A stretch of DNA of 64,000 bases from Roseateles chitinivorans. GTDB taxonomy: Bacteria > Pseudomonadota > Gammaproteobacteria > Burkholderiales > Burkholderiaceae_C. The notes beneath the pieces were generated by a model, which worked only from the letters and a program-made list of their open reading frames with translations, was not told where the DNA came from and searched no databases. This document shows positions 35,469 to 44,489 of this stretch, in pieces. The number at the start of each line of letters is the position of its first letter. Position 1 is the stretch's first letter. The stretch covers positions 120,535-184,534 of the forward strand of contig NZ_PEOG01000005.1 of NCBI RefSeq assembly GCF_002761755.1, given 5' to 3'. A program made the position numbers and the translations under genes.

Positions 35469-36716
35469 ATGAGCCGTCGTCGCGTCGTCGTCACCGGTCT
35501 CGGCCTGATCTCGCCCGTGGGCAACACGGTCGAGCAGGGCTGGGCCAACATCGTGGCCGGTCGGTCCGGCATCGACACCATCACCCGTTTCGATGCCAGC
35601 CCCCTGGCCTGCCATTTCGCTGGCGAGGTCAAGGACTTCAAGGTGGATGACTACATCCCCGCGAAGGAAGCCCGGCACATGGACACGTTCATCCATTACG
35701 GGCTGGCGGCCTCGCTGCAGGCGATCCAGGACTCGGGTCTGCCCACCGGCGACGCGTTGAGCCCCGAACTGGCTGAACGCATCGGCGTGCTGGTCGGCTC
35801 GGGCATCGGCGGCCTGCCGATGATCGAGGAAACCCACGCGGAACTGACCAATCGCGGCCCGCGCCGCATCAGTCCGTTCTTCGTGCCGGCCTCGATCATC
35901 AACATGATCTCCGGCCACGTCTCGATCAAGTGCGGGTTCAAGGGCCCGAACCTGGCGATCGTGACGGCGTGCACGACGGGGCTGCACAGCATCGGACAGG
36001 CCGGCCGAATGATCGAGGCGGGCGACGCCGACGTCATGGTCGCTGGCGGTTCGGAATCGACGGTGTCCCCGCTGGGCGTCGGCGGTTTCGCCGCGGCCCG
36101 TGCGCTGTCCACCCGCAATGACGACCCGAAGACCGCGTCCCGCCCCTGGGACAAGGACCGCGACGGCTTCGTGCTGGGCGAGGGCGCCGGCGTGCTGGTG
36201 CTCGAGGAATACGAGCACGCCAAGAAGCGCGGCGCCAAGATCTACGCGGAACTGGTCGGCTTCGGCATGAGCGCCGACGCGTACCACATGACCGCACCCG
36301 ACGTGGATGGCCCGACGCGCTCGATGCGCAACGCGCTGCGCAACGCGGGCCTGAACGCGGACCAGATCCAGTACATGAACGCGCACGGCACGTCCACGCC
36401 GCTGGGCGATGCCAACGAAACCAACGCGATCAAGCAGGCCTTCGGCGCCTACGCGAAGAGCGGCCTGGTGGTGTCGTCGACGAAGTCGATGACCGGCCAC
36501 CTGCTGGGCGGCGCTGGCGGCATCGAGTCGGTGTTCACCGTCAAGGCGATCCACGACCAGGTCGCTCCGCCGACGATCAACATCTTCAACCAGGACCCGG
36601 AGTGCGACCTGGACTACTGCGCCAATGAGGCGCGGAAGATGCCGATCGAGTACGCCGCGAAGAACAACTTCGGCTTCGGCGGCACGAACGGCACGCTGAT
36701 CTTCAAGCGGGTCTGA
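35469..36716 (+). CDS. fabF: 3-oxoacyl-ACP synthase II
   Basis: A 415-residue elongating ketosynthase with an intact C-H-H triad: C168 in [13 protein letters not shown]306 in [11 protein letters not shown] and H344 in [11 protein letters not shown]. The C-terminal [14 protein letters not shown] is typical. It starts nine bases after acpP. A strong intrinsic terminator follows at 36769, closing the fatty-acid operon. Confidence 0.98.
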   Translation: MSRRRVVVTGLGLISPVGNTVEQGWANIVAGRSGIDTITRFDASPLACHFAGEVKDFKVDDYIPAKEARHMDTFIHYGLAASLQAIQDSGLPTGDALSPELAERIGVLVGSGIGGLPMIEETHAELTNRGPRRISPFFVPASIINMISGHVSIKCGFKGPNLAIVTACTTGLHSIGQAGRMIEAGDADVMVAGGSESTVSPLGVGGFAAARALSTRNDDPKTASRPWDKDRDGFVLGEGAGVLVLEEYEHAKKRGAKIYAELVGFGMSADAYHMTAPDVDGPTRSMRNALRNAGLNADQIQYMNAHGTSTPLGDANETNAIKQAFGAYAKSGLVVSSTKSMTGHLLGGAGGIESVFTVKAIHDQVAPPTINIFNQDPECDLDYCANEARKMPIEYAAKNNFGFGGTNGTLIFKRV

Positions 36717-36745
36717 TCCAGGACCCACGACACGGACGGCGACCG

Positions 36746-37225
36746 ATGACGCCGAACCGATCGACACCACGCCGGGCTGCCGCCCGGCGTTTTTCATTGC
36801 CGCGCGACCTGCGGTGGGAGCGCCTGCAGCGCGCCGTGCTGTCGGCCGGTGTCACCGCTGCCGTCGTCGCGGTGCTGCGGCAGGCGGGCCTCTTCGCGGA
36901 GGCTTCCGACCTCGGCATGCTGCTGGGTCCTGTGGGCGTCGCACTCGCGGCCGCCTCACTGCCGGTCCGCGCACGGCCTGTGGACGTCCTGCGCTGGGAC
37001 GGCGCGCAATGGTGGTGGCAGCAGGCGGGCGAGCCGCTTGCCGTCACGCCGGACGTCTTCATCGACATCGAACGGTGGATGCTGCTGCGGCTGAACCCTG
37101 CAGTCGAGGTCGCCGGCGTCCCCCGCCGAGGCCGGCAGCCGGTGCGCTGGATTGCCGCCTCGCGCGGGGCGCTCGGCGGGCAATGGACGCCGCTGCGGCT
37201 TCACCTGTTCCTCGCTCGAGGCTGA
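36746..37225 (+). CDS. Small membrane protein, YgfX-like (tentative)
   Basis: A protein of up to 159 residues with a basic N-terminus, two short hydrophobic helices (about 31-48 and 57-74) and a tryptophan-rich domain (DVLRWDGAQWWWQQAGEP and PVRWIAASRGALGG). This two-helix plus W-rich layout recalls YgfX/CptA-type proteins, but the match is only by eye. The fabF terminator (36769-36795) lies inside the first 17 codons from ATG 36746, so the real start may be TTG 36797 or GTG 36836. In related genomes rpoE-rseA-rseB follow here; they are absent. Function unknown. Confidence 0.6.
   Translation: MTPNRSTPRRAAARRFSLPRDLRWERLQRAVLSAGVTAAVVAVLRQAGLFAEASDLGMLLGPVGVALAAASLPVRARPVDVLRWDGAQWWWQQAGEPLAVTPDVFIDIERWMLLRLNPAVEVAGVPRRGRQPVRWIAASRGALGGQWTPLRLHLFLARG
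36769..36795 (+). terminator. Intrinsic terminator after fabF
   Basis: A perfect nine-base stem ACGCCGGGC (36769-36777) / GCCCGGCGT (36782-36790) with a TGCC loop, running into TTTTT (36790-36794). It is a textbook Rho-independent terminator for the fab operon. Confidence 0.88.
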
Positions 37226-37294
37226 CGCCTGCCTGTTTTGAAATGCGGGCATGATGTGAGCCTTTCGACCCTGCATCGCCACCTGCGAGTGTTC

Positions 37295-38815
37295 ATGCCC
37301 AATTCCGATCGTTCCCGCTCCCCTCGACGTCTTGTCTTGGCGATCGCCGGCGCCGCCCTGATGGGCGGGTCGCTGGGCGTCTGCGCACAGACCACGACGA
37401 AGCCCGCGCCCGCCGCTGCCGTGCCGGTCGCCGCGCCCGACCTGACGCGCGCGCTGCCCGACTTCAGCGCCCTGGTGGAGCAGGCGGGGCCGGCCGTCGT
37501 CAATATCCGGACGTCGGAGAAGGTCAAGGTCGCGAACGCGCAGGTCGATGAACAGATGCGCGAACTGCTGCGCCGCTTCGGCATTCCGGTGCCGCCGCAG
37601 CGCCGCGCGCCTCCCGGGGCCAACCCGCCGCCGGCTCCCGCGCCGGACGACGATGAGGACGACGACGCGCCGCAGCGTCGCGGCCTCGGGTCGGGCTTCG
37701 TGATCGGCGCCGACGGCTTCGTGATGACCAATGCGCATGTCGTCGATGACGCCGATGAGGTGATGGTCACGCTGACCGACAAGCGCGAGTTCAAGGCCAA
37801 GGTCGTGGGCCTGGACCGCCGCACCGACGTCGCCGTGCTGAAGATCGAGGCGAGCAACCTGCCGCTGCTGCGGATGGGGGATGTCGGCAAGCTCAAGGTC
37901 GGCGAATGGGTCATGGCCATCGGCTCGCCCTTCGGCTTCGACAACACGGTGACGGCCGGCATCGTCAGCGCCAAGGCGCGCGACACCGGCGATCTGCTGC
38001 CGCTGATCCAGACCGACGTCGCCATCAACCCGGGCAACTCCGGCGGTCCGCTGCTGAACCTGCGCGGCGAGGTGGTGGGCATCAACTCGCAGATCTATAG
38101 CCAGTCGGGCGGGTTCATGGGGATCTCGTTCGCGATCCCGATCGACGAGGCGATGCGCGTGGCCGATCAGCTGCGCGCCAGCGGGCGCGTGACGCGCGGC
38201 ATGCTGGGCGTGTATCCGGACGACGTCAGCAAGGAAGTCGCCGAAGCCATTGGCTTGGGCAAGCCGCAGGGGGCGTTGATCAGCCGCATCACGCCTGCCG
38301 GCCCCGGCGAGAAGGCCGGCCTCCAACTGGGCGACGTGATCACCAAGTTCGACGGGAAGACGGTCGAGAAGGCGGTCGACCTGCGCCGGCTCGCCGCCGC
38401 GACCAAACCCGGCACCAAGGTGCCGCTGCAGGTGTTCCGCCGCGGCGCCTACAAGGACCTCGTCGCGACGCTTGACGCGCTGCCGGACGACCGCACGCCG
38501 GCCGCGCCGGATGCCGAAGCACCGGCTGCCACCGGCGCGCAAGCCTGGGGCCTGACCGTCAGCGAACTCAGCGAGGCGCAGCGCAAGGAACTGAAGGTGG
38601 ACGGCGGCCTGCGCATCGACACGGCCGAGGGGCCGGCGGCACGCGCCGGGCTGAAGGCCGGCGACGTGATCCTCTCCGCCAACAATGCCGAGGTGAAGAC
38701 CGTCAAGCAATTCCAGGCAGCGCTGGCGAAGGTAGAAAAGGGCAAGTCGCTGCAGATGCTCGTCCGCCGGGGCGAGGTCGCCACCTACGTGGTCCTCAAG
38801 CCGGGCAAGGGGTGA
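37295..38815 (+). CDS. mucD: Periplasmic serine endoprotease Do-like, MucD/DegQ
   Basis: A 506-residue HtrA-family protease. A signal peptide (residues 1-36, ending GVCAQ) precedes the trypsin-like domain with triad H148 (TNAHVVDD), D178 (RRTDVAVLK) and S249 (NPGNSGGPLLN), then two PDZ domains (about 285-370 and 410-500). An acidic proline-rich loop (PAPDDDEDDDAPQ) sits before the protease core. It degrades misfolded envelope proteins and in relatives tempers the RpoE response. The usual rpoE-rseAB neighbours are missing. Confidence 0.95.
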   Translation: MPNSDRSRSPRRLVLAIAGAALMGGSLGVCAQTTTKPAPAAAVPVAAPDLTRALPDFSALVEQAGPAVVNIRTSEKVKVANAQVDEQMRELLRRFGIPVPPQRRAPPGANPPPAPAPDDDEDDDAPQRRGLGSGFVIGADGFVMTNAHVVDDADEVMVTLTDKREFKAKVVGLDRRTDVAVLKIEASNLPLLRMGDVGKLKVGEWVMAIGSPFGFDNTVTAGIVSAKARDTGDLLPLIQTDVAINPGNSGGPLLNLRGEVVGINSQIYSQSGGFMGISFAIPIDEAMRVADQLRASGRVTRGMLGVYPDDVSKEVAEAIGLGKPQGALISRITPAGPGEKAGLQLGDVITKFDGKTVEKAVDLRRLAAATKPGTKVPLQVFRRGAYKDLVATLDALPDDRTPAAPDAEAPAATGAQAWGLTVSELSEAQRKELKVDGGLRIDTAEGPAARAGLKAGDVILSANNAEVKTVKQFQAALAKVEKGKSLQMLVRRGEVATYVVLKPGKG

Positions 38816-38939
38816 GCGCTGCATCGTCAACCCAGCGCCGGCCTGGGGCTTTCCGTAATACGGAATGCTCGGCCGGCGATTCGTGACCTGCGATACGCCT
38901 TGGCGTCGGTTGGTGCTTGCTCACCGCTGTGACCAAGAC

Positions 38940-38968
38940 GAGGCATTGGTGCCTCGCTCCGCTACAAT
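38940..38968 (+). promoter_or_regulatory. Hairpin plus TACAAT -10-like element in the mucD-lepA gap
   Basis: GAGGCA (38940-38945) and TGCCTC (38950-38955) form a six-base hairpin, and TACAAT (38963-38968), a strong -10 match, follows. I see no -35 at normal spacing, so an alternative sigma factor or an activator would be needed. Confidence 0.35.
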
Positions 38969-38997
38969 CCGGCCGCGTTCGGGCAGCTTTGTCGCTG

Positions 38998-39026
38998 TTC
39001 CGACGGTGAATCGGAAGGCTCCTTTT
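38998..39026 (+). terminator. Possible hairpin terminator
   Basis: TTCCGA (38998-39003) pairs with TCGGAA (39011-39016); a TTTTT run (39022-39026) starts six bases later. The distance to the T run makes it weaker than the other terminators. It could end a short transcript from TACAAT 38963. Confidence 0.4.
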
Positions 39027-39038
39027 TGATGGGCTCAG

Positions 39039-39085
39039 CGATCCACAGGATGCCCCCAAGTTTTGTGGATAACCTGTGCACAAAA
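39039..39085. promoter_or_regulatory. DnaA-box cluster within an inverted repeat
   Basis: TGTGGATAA at 39064-39072 is, on the minus strand, the exact DnaA consensus TTATCCACA. A 7/9 match CGATCCACA is at 39039-39047. TTTTGTG (39061-39067) and CACAAAA (39079-39085) form an inverted repeat spanning the consensus box. No dnaA, dnaN or gidA genes are near, so this looks like an accessory DnaA site rather than an origin. Confidence 0.5.
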
Positions 39086-39131
39086 TCGCTGTTGGCGACG
39101 GGCAACGCGCGAGAAGCTCGCATCCATGCGG

Positions 39132-39159
39132 TTTCCAGGGCGGGGCTTTTGGCTACAAT
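39132..39159 (+). promoter_or_regulatory. Promoter for the small RNA/lepA leader
   Basis: TACAAT (39154-39159) with a weak TTTCCA -35 (39132-39137) at 16-base spacing. The predicted start, about 39166, is the first base of the hairpin described as an ncRNA. GGGCTTT (39143-39149) and AAAGCCC (39161-39167) form an inverted repeat around the -10, a possible operator. Confidence 0.6.
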
Positions 39160-39165
39160 GAAAGC

Positions 39166-39229
39166 CCAACAAGCAGTTGCCATACGTTTTGTTGGAAGGC
39201 GCGTCACCGTTTCGACGTGCCTTTTTTTT
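39166..39229 (+). ncRNA. Candidate small RNA or lepA-leader attenuator
   Basis: About 64 bases between a TACAAT promoter and a strong intrinsic terminator. The RNA would consist of two stem-loops. Hairpin 1 pairs CCAACAA (39166-39172) with TTGTTGG (39189-39195) around a 16-base loop. Hairpin 2 is the terminator, AAGGCGCGTC (39196-39205) with GACGTGCCTT (39214-39223), ten pairs with one G-U, followed by eight T (39222-39229). There is no open reading frame of note. It may be a free sRNA or a leader that attenuates lepA, whose ATG is 129 bases downstream. I do not recognise an Rfam family. Confidence 0.6.
39196..39229 (+). terminator. Strong intrinsic terminator upstream of lepA
   Basis: Ten-base stem (39196-39205 with 39214-39223), eight-base loop accgtttc, followed by an uninterrupted T8 tract. 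The best-formed Rho-independent terminator in the window. Confidence 0.88.
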
Positions 39230-39357
39230 ATGTCCCGTTCAGGTCCTGAGAAGGACCGTGCAACACCGCCCGACCGACCGTCCGCAGCGTCGTCTCAGCG
39301 TGCCCCGCTCGAGGGTCGCTGGCGTGGCGGGCGAGTTCGCGGTCTCCGTCCGAGTCC

Positions 39358-41166
39358 ATGAACCACATCCGCAATTTCTCGATCATTGCCCACATCGACC
39401 ACGGCAAGAGCACGCTGGCCGACCGGATCATCCAGCGCTGCGGAGGTCTGTCCGACCGGGAGATGGAAGCGCAGGTGCTGGACTCGATGGACATCGAGCG
39501 CGAGCGCGGCATCACCATCAAGGCCCAGACCGCCGCGCTGCAATACAAGGCGCGCGACGGGCAGGTCTACAACCTGAACCTGATCGACACCCCCGGGCAC
39601 GTGGACTTCTCCTATGAGGTGAGCCGCTCGCTGTCCGCCTGCGAGGGTGCGCTGCTGGTGGTGGACGCGAGCCAGGGCGTCGAGGCCCAGACGGTGGCGA
39701 ACTGCTACACCGCGCTGGAACTGGGCGTCGAGGTGATTCCGGTCCTGAACAAGATGGACCTGCCGCAGGCCAATCCGGACGGTGCCAAGGCGGAGATCGA
39801 GGACGTCATCGGCATCGACGCGACGGACGCGATCCCCTGCTCGGCCAAGACCGGGATGGGCATCGACGACATCCTCGAGGCCGTCATCGCCCGCATGCCG
39901 CCGCCCAAGGGCGTGGTCGAGGCGCCGCTGCGCGCCATGATCATCGACTCGTGGTTCGACAACTACGTCGGTGTCGTGATGCTGGTGCGGGTCGTCGACG
40001 GCACGCTGAAGAAGGGCGAGCGCATCCGGATGATGGCGACCAATGCCGTCTACCCGGCCGAGCACCTGGGCGTGTTCACACCGAAGTCGGAGAACCGGGA
40101 CCAGCTCAGCGCCGGCCAGGTGGGCTTCATCATTGCCGGCATCAAGGAACTGGCCGCGGCGAAGGTGGGCGACACCATCACGCTGGAAAAGAAGCTGCCC
40201 AACAACCTCGGCCCCGCCGCCGAGGCGCTGCCCGGCTTCAAGGAGATCCAGCCGCAGGTCTTCGCCGGCCTGTATCCGACCGAGGCGAGCGAGTACGACC
40301 AGCTCCGCGACGCGCTGGAGAAGCTCAAGCTGAACGACGCCTCGCTGCGCTTCGAGCCGGAAGTCTCCCAGGCGCTGGGCTTCGGTTTCCGTTGCGGCTT
40401 CCTGGGACTGCTGCACATGGAGATCGTGCAGGAGCGGCTGGAGCGCGAATTCGACCAGGACCTGATCACCACCGCGCCGAGCGTGGTGTACGAGGTCCAG
40501 CTGGGCGACGGCGAGGTGATCGAGGTCGAGAACCCGTCCAAGATGCCCGAGCAGAGCAAGATCGGCGAGATCCGCGAGCCGATCGTGACGGTCCACCTGT
40601 ACATGCCGCAGGAATACGTCGGCCCGGTGATGACGCTGGCCAACCAGAAGCGCGGCGTGCAGCTGAACATGGCCTATCACGGCCGCCAGGTCATGCTGAC
40701 CTACGAGATCCCGCTGGCGGAGATCGTGCTGGACTTCTTCGACAAGCTGAAGTCGGTCTCGCGCGGCTATGCGTCGATGGACTACGAGTTCAAGGAGTAC
40801 CGCGCCTCGGACGTGGTCAAGGTCGACATGCTGATCAACGGCGACCGCATCGATGCGCTGTCGCTGATCGTGCACCGCTCGCAGTCCCAGTTCCGCGGTC
40901 GCCAGGTCGCGGCCAAGATGCGCGAGATCATCCCGCGCCAGATGTACGACGTGGCGATCCAGGCGGCGATCGGCGCCAACATCATCTCGCGCGAGAACAT
41001 CAAGGCGCTGCGCAAGAACGTGCTGGCAAAATGCTACGGCGGTGACATCACCCGCAAGCGCAAGCTGCTGGAGAAGCAGAAGGCCGGCAAGAAGCGCATG
41101 AAGCAAATCGGTTCGGTGGAGGTGCCGCAAGAAGCCTTCCTGGCCATCCTCCAAGTCGAAGAATGA
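39358..41166 (+). CDS. lepA: Elongation factor 4 (LepA), back-translocating GTPase
   Basis: A 602-residue translational GTPase. G motifs: [14 protein letters not shown] (G1), [11 protein letters not shown] (G2), [12 protein letters not shown] (G3), [11 protein letters not shown] (G4), [13 protein letters not shown] (G5). The EF4-specific C-terminal domain ends [20 protein letters not shown]. It acts on ribosomes and in initiation. No strong ribosome-binding site precedes the ATG; it lies 129 bases downstream of an intrinsic terminator, so its own promoter or read-through is needed. Its stop overlaps lepB by four bases. Confidence 0.98.
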   Translation: MNHIRNFSIIAHIDHGKSTLADRIIQRCGGLSDREMEAQVLDSMDIERERGITIKAQTAALQYKARDGQVYNLNLIDTPGHVDFSYEVSRSLSACEGALLVVDASQGVEAQTVANCYTALELGVEVIPVLNKMDLPQANPDGAKAEIEDVIGIDATDAIPCSAKTGMGIDDILEAVIARMPPPKGVVEAPLRAMIIDSWFDNYVGVVMLVRVVDGTLKKGERIRMMATNAVYPAEHLGVFTPKSENRDQLSAGQVGFIIAGIKELAAAKVGDTITLEKKLPNNLGPAAEALPGFKEIQPQVFAGLYPTEASEYDQLRDALEKLKLNDASLRFEPEVSQALGFGFRCGFLGLLHMEIVQERLEREFDQDLITTAPSVVYEVQLGDGEVIEVENPSKMPEQSKIGEIREPIVTVHLYMPQEYVGPVMTLANQKRGVQLNMAYHGRQVMLTYEIPLAEIVLDFFDKLKSVSRGYASMDYEFKEYRASDVVKVDMLINGDRIDALSLIVHRSQSQFRGRQVAAKMREIIPRQMYDVAIQAAIGANIISRENIKALRKNVLAKCYGGDITRKRKLLEKQKAGKKRMKQIGSVEVPQEAFLAILQVEE

Positions 41167-42143
41167 AAGCCATGAGCGCACTGACCGGGCTGCTGTACGC
41201 CGCCCTGATCGCCTACCTGGGCGGCTGGTACACGGGCTACTGGAACGGCAACTTCTCGCTGCTGCTGTTGATCCTGACGACGGTGACGCTGGCCTACTGG
41301 CTGGCCGAGCGCTTCCACTTCGAGCCGGCGCGCCGTCGCGCGGCGGTCCGTCTCGGCGAGAGCGACGCGGCGCGTCGCGCCTCACTGGCCGCGCAGGGCA
41401 TCCAGCGCGTCGACGGCGACGTCGAAGGCGCCCGCGAGGAACTGCTGCGCCAGCCCTGGTGGCTGGACTGGACCGCCGGCCTGTTCCCGGTGATCCTGAT
41501 CGTGTTCCTGCTGCGCTCGTTCATGTTCGAGCCGTTCAAGATCCCTTCGGGCTCGATGGTGCCGACGCTGCTGATCGGCGACCTGATCCTGGTGAACAAG
41601 TACCACTACGGCATCCGGCTGCCGGTGATCAACAAGAAGATCATCAGCAACAACGATGTCCAGCGTGGCGACGTGGTGGTGTTCCGCTTCCCGCAGAACC
41701 CGAGCGTCGACTACATCAAGCGCGCCGTCGGCCTGCCCGGCGACGAGATCGCCTACCTGAACCAGAAGCTGTACCTCAACGGCAAGCTGGTCGAGACCGT
41801 CTCGCAAGGCGAGTACTTCGACGAGGATCCGGGCTCGATGCGCTTCCGTCCGCGCTTCACCGAGAAGCTGGGCGCGGTCGAGCACCAGATCCTGGTCGCC
41901 CCGGTAGCGCCCGGCGTCATCCGGAAGCAGTACGACTTCCCGTACAGCGAGAACTGCACCTACACCGCCGAGGGGGTGACCTGCAAGGTGCCGGCCGGCC
42001 ATTACTTCATGATGGGCGACAACCGCGACAACTCCCAGGATTCCCGCTTCTGGGGATTCGTGCCGGATGAGAACATCGTCGGCCGCGCCTTCGTGGTGTG
42101 GATGAACTTCGGCAACCTGAAGCGCATCGGCAGCATCCGCTGA
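41163..42143 (+). CDS. lepB: Signal peptidase I
   Basis: A 326-residue inner-membrane protease. Two helices (about 8-45 and 98-120) precede the periplasmic catalytic domain with nucleophile S131 in [10 protein letters not shown] and general base K186 in [12 protein letters not shown]; the C-terminal box is [17 protein letters not shown]. It cleaves signal peptides from exported proteins. It is coupled to lepA (ATGA overlap) and followed by a DUF4845 gene. Confidence 0.97.
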   Translation: MKAMSALTGLLYAALIAYLGGWYTGYWNGNFSLLLLILTTVTLAYWLAERFHFEPARRRAAVRLGESDAARRASLAAQGIQRVDGDVEGAREELLRQPWWLDWTAGLFPVILIVFLLRSFMFEPFKIPSGSMVPTLLIGDLILVNKYHYGIRLPVINKKIISNNDVQRGDVVVFRFPQNPSVDYIKRAVGLPGDEIAYLNQKLYLNGKLVETVSQGEYFDEDPGSMRFRPRFTEKLGAVEHQILVAPVAPGVIRKQYDFPYSENCTYTAEGVTCKVPAGHYFMMGDNRDNSQDSRFWGFVPDENIVGRAFVVWMNFGNLKRIGSIR

Positions 42144-42202
42144 GGCGGCGCCTGCGACGATCGACTACTCTGTACCAACGACTATTTGCGGAGCGACGCG
42201 TG

Positions 42203-42559
42203 ATGAGGGCACGGAAGATTCAACGAGGCATCAGCCTGCTGGGACTGCTGTTCTGGGCGGTGATCATTGGCGGTGGGTCGGTGATCCTGCTGCGCGTGGT
42301 GCCGACCGTGATGGAGTACTACACGATCCAGCGCGCGATCGACAAGATCGCCAAGGATGGTCCGTCCACCGTGGCGGCGGCGCGTGACTCGTTCGAACGC
42401 ACCAAGCAGATCGAATACTCGATCGTCAGCATCGAGCCCAAGGACCTGAACATCACCAAGGTCGACGACAAGGTGAAGATCACCTTCGCGTACGACAAGG
42501 AAGTGCCCCTGTTCGGCCCGGCCTTCCTGCTGATCAAGTACAAAGGCGAGTCGCACTGA
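42203..42559 (+). CDS. DUF4845 membrane protein
   Basis: A 118-residue protein with one N-terminal helix (about residues 9-29) and a short periplasmic domain (YTIQRAIDKIAKDGPSTVAA, LFGPAFLLIKYKGES). This family is found between lepB and rnc in many beta- and gamma-proteobacteria; its role is unknown. GGAG at 42190-42193 lies ten bases before ATG 42203; a GTG at 42200 is an alternative start. Confidence 0.88.
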   Translation: MRARKIQRGISLLGLLFWAVIIGGGSVILLRVVPTVMEYYTIQRAIDKIAKDGPSTVAAARDSFERTKQIEYSIVSIEPKDLNITKVDDKVKITFAYDKEVPLFGPAFLLIKYKGESH

Positions 42560-42582
42560 CCCGCCCGCAAGGCCTTTCGCCC

Positions 42583-43290
42583 ATGACCCCGCAAGCGCTC
42601 GACGCCCTCCAGCAACGCCTCGGCTACCGCTTCACCCAAGCGGGATTGCTGCAGCGCGCGTTGACGCACCGCAGCTTCGGCCAGCAGCACAACGAGCGGC
42701 TGGAGTTCCTTGGCGACGCGGTGCTGAACCTGGCGGTGTCCGCGCTGCTGTACGAGCGTTTCGCCGGCTCGGACGAAGGTGACCTGACGCGCATCCGCGC
42801 GCACCTGGTGCGCGAGGACAGCCTGCATCGCCTCGCGCTGCAACTGCAGATGCCGGAAGCGCTGCGGATGAGCGAAGGCGAAGCCCGCGGCGGTGGCGGC
42901 CAGCGGCCGTCCATCCTGGCCGACGCGCTGGAAGCGGTCATTGGCGCCGCCTTCCAGGACGGCGGCTACGAGGCCGCGCGCGAGATCGTCCGACGCCTGC
43001 TGGGCGAGACGATCGCCGCCAGCGGCATCGACCAATGGGCCAAGGACGCCAAGACCGCGCTGCAGGAATGGCTGCAGGCGCGCAAGCTGGCGGTGCCGGC
43101 CTACCGCATCGTCGAGACGCGGGGCCAGGCGCATGCGCAGACCTTCACCGTCGAGTGCGAAGTGGCCGCGCTGACGCTGTCGCGTCGCGGCGAAGGCCGC
43201 TCGCGCCGGATCGCCGAGCAGGAGGCGGCCCGGCAGGTGCTCGATGAACTGCTCGCCGGCGACCGGCCGGGCACCGGCCTGCGCGACTGA
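42583..43290 (+). CDS. rnc: Ribonuclease III
   Basis: A 235-residue RNase III. The signature [14 protein letters not shown] covers residues 37-50 with catalytic E41 and D45; the second metal cluster is [10 protein letters not shown] double-stranded RNA-binding domain occupies the C-terminal third ([19 protein letters not shown] to [10 protein letters not shown]). It processes rRNA precursors and structured RNAs. It precedes era, the conserved rnc-era-recO order. Confidence 0.98.
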   Translation: MTPQALDALQQRLGYRFTQAGLLQRALTHRSFGQQHNERLEFLGDAVLNLAVSALLYERFAGSDEGDLTRIRAHLVREDSLHRLALQLQMPEALRMSEGEARGGGGQRPSILADALEAVIGAAFQDGGYEAAREIVRRLLGETIAASGIDQWAKDAKTALQEWLQARKLAVPAYRIVETRGQAHAQTFTVECEVAALTLSRRGEGRSRRIAEQEAARQVLDELLAGDRPGTGLRD

Positions 43291-43303
43291 CGCGGAGCCC
43301 GCG

Positions 43304-44485
43304 ATGAACGCACCGAGACCCCCGAGGACGCCGACGGCGGCGTCCTCGTCCGATGGCCTTCCGGATTCCGCTCCCGGCTCCGCTCCCGATTCCCCTCCGG
43401 ACGCCCCGTCCGCATCGCTGCCGGCCGCCACGGCCGGCGCTCCAGTTCCCAAGGACCCCGCTCTGAACGCCCCGCACGCCCTCGACACCCCGCTGGACCC
43501 CAATGCCGACATCGCCCCCGAAGGCGGCGACGACCGGGACGAGGACCTCGACGAGGACGGGTTGCCCGAGGTGCAGGGCGGCATCGGGGCGCCGCCGTAC
43601 GAAGGCGACCAGCGCTGCGGCCTGATCGCCATCGTCGGTCGGCCCAACGTCGGCAAGTCCACGCTGCTGAATGCGCTGGTCGGACAGAAGGTCTCGATCA
43701 CCTCGAAGAAGGCGCAGACGACGCGCCATCGCATCACCGGCGTGCGCACCGTCGACGAGGCGCAGTTCGTCTTCGTCGACACGCCCGGCTTCCAGACCAA
43801 GCACAGCACCGCGCTGAACCGCAACCTGAACCGCACGGTGCAGGGTGTGCTGGCGGACGTGGACCTGGTGCTGTTCGTCGTCGAGGCGGGCCGCTTCGGC
43901 CTGGATGACGCCAAGGTGCTGTCGCTGCTGCCGCAGGACAAGCCGGTCGTGCTGATCGCCAACAAGCTGGACGCGGTGCATCGCCGCGCCGAGCTGATGC
44001 CTTGGCTCAAGAGCATGCAGGAGCGCCGCAACTTCAGCGAGTTCGTGCCGTTGTCGGCCAAGAAGGATGCCGATGTCCAGCGCCTGTTCCAGATCCTGAA
44101 GCCCTACCTCCCGAACCAGGAATGGTTCTACGAGGAGGACGCGCTGACCGACCGCAGCGAGAAGTTCCTGGCCGCCGAGATGATCCGCGAAAAGCTCTTC
44201 CGCCTGACCGGCGACGAGCTGCCCTATGAGGCGACGGTGATCATCGACCGCTGGGAGGAAGAGGGGAACCTGAGGCGCATCGCCGCGACCATCGTCGTCG
44301 AGCGCGACGCCCAGAAGGGCATGGTCATCGGGCAGGGCGGGGAGCGCCTGAAGCGCATCGGCTCCGAGGCCCGCCAGGAGCTCGAGACGCTGATGGACGC
44401 GCGCGTGTTCCTGGAGCTGTGGGTCAAGGTCCGGTCCGGCTGGGCCGACAGCGAAGAGCACCTCAGAAGCTACGGCTACGAGTGA
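43304..44485 (+). CDS. era: GTPase Era with an N-terminal extension
   Basis: A 393-residue Era. The GTPase domain begins only near residue 104: P-loop GRPNVGKS at 112-119, G3 VDTPGF, G4 NKLD, G5 VPLSAKKD. The KH domain is near the C-terminus ([16 protein letters not shown]). Era binds 16S rRNA in 30S assembly. The first ~100 residues are a low-complexity segment rich in proline, alanine, serine and acid residues (such as [13 protein letters not shown]), absent from typical ~300-residue Era. ATG 43304 follows a CGGAG site; the next in-frame candidate starts lie inside the extension. Confidence 0.95.
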   Translation: MNAPRPPRTPTAASSSDGLPDSAPGSAPDSPPDAPSASLPAATAGAPVPKDPALNAPHALDTPLDPNADIAPEGGDDRDEDLDEDGLPEVQGGIGAPPYEGDQRCGLIAIVGRPNVGKSTLLNALVGQKVSITSKKAQTTRHRITGVRTVDEAQFVFVDTPGFQTKHSTALNRNLNRTVQGVLADVDLVLFVVEAGRFGLDDAKVLSLLPQDKPVVLIANKLDAVHRRAELMPWLKSMQERRNFSEFVPLSAKKDADVQRLFQILKPYLPNQEWFYEEDALTDRSEKFLAAEMIREKLFRLTGDELPYEATVIIDRWEEEGNLRRIAATIVVERDAQKGMVIGQGGERLKRIGSEARQELETLMDARVFLELWVKVRSGWADSEEHLRSYGYE

Positions 44486-44489
44486 GCCC

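Noticed and set aside
39039..39085. Chromosomal or plasmid replication origin
   Set aside because: Only one exact and one partial DnaA box, no AT-rich unwinding region, and no dnaA, dnaN, rep or gidA gene nearby.
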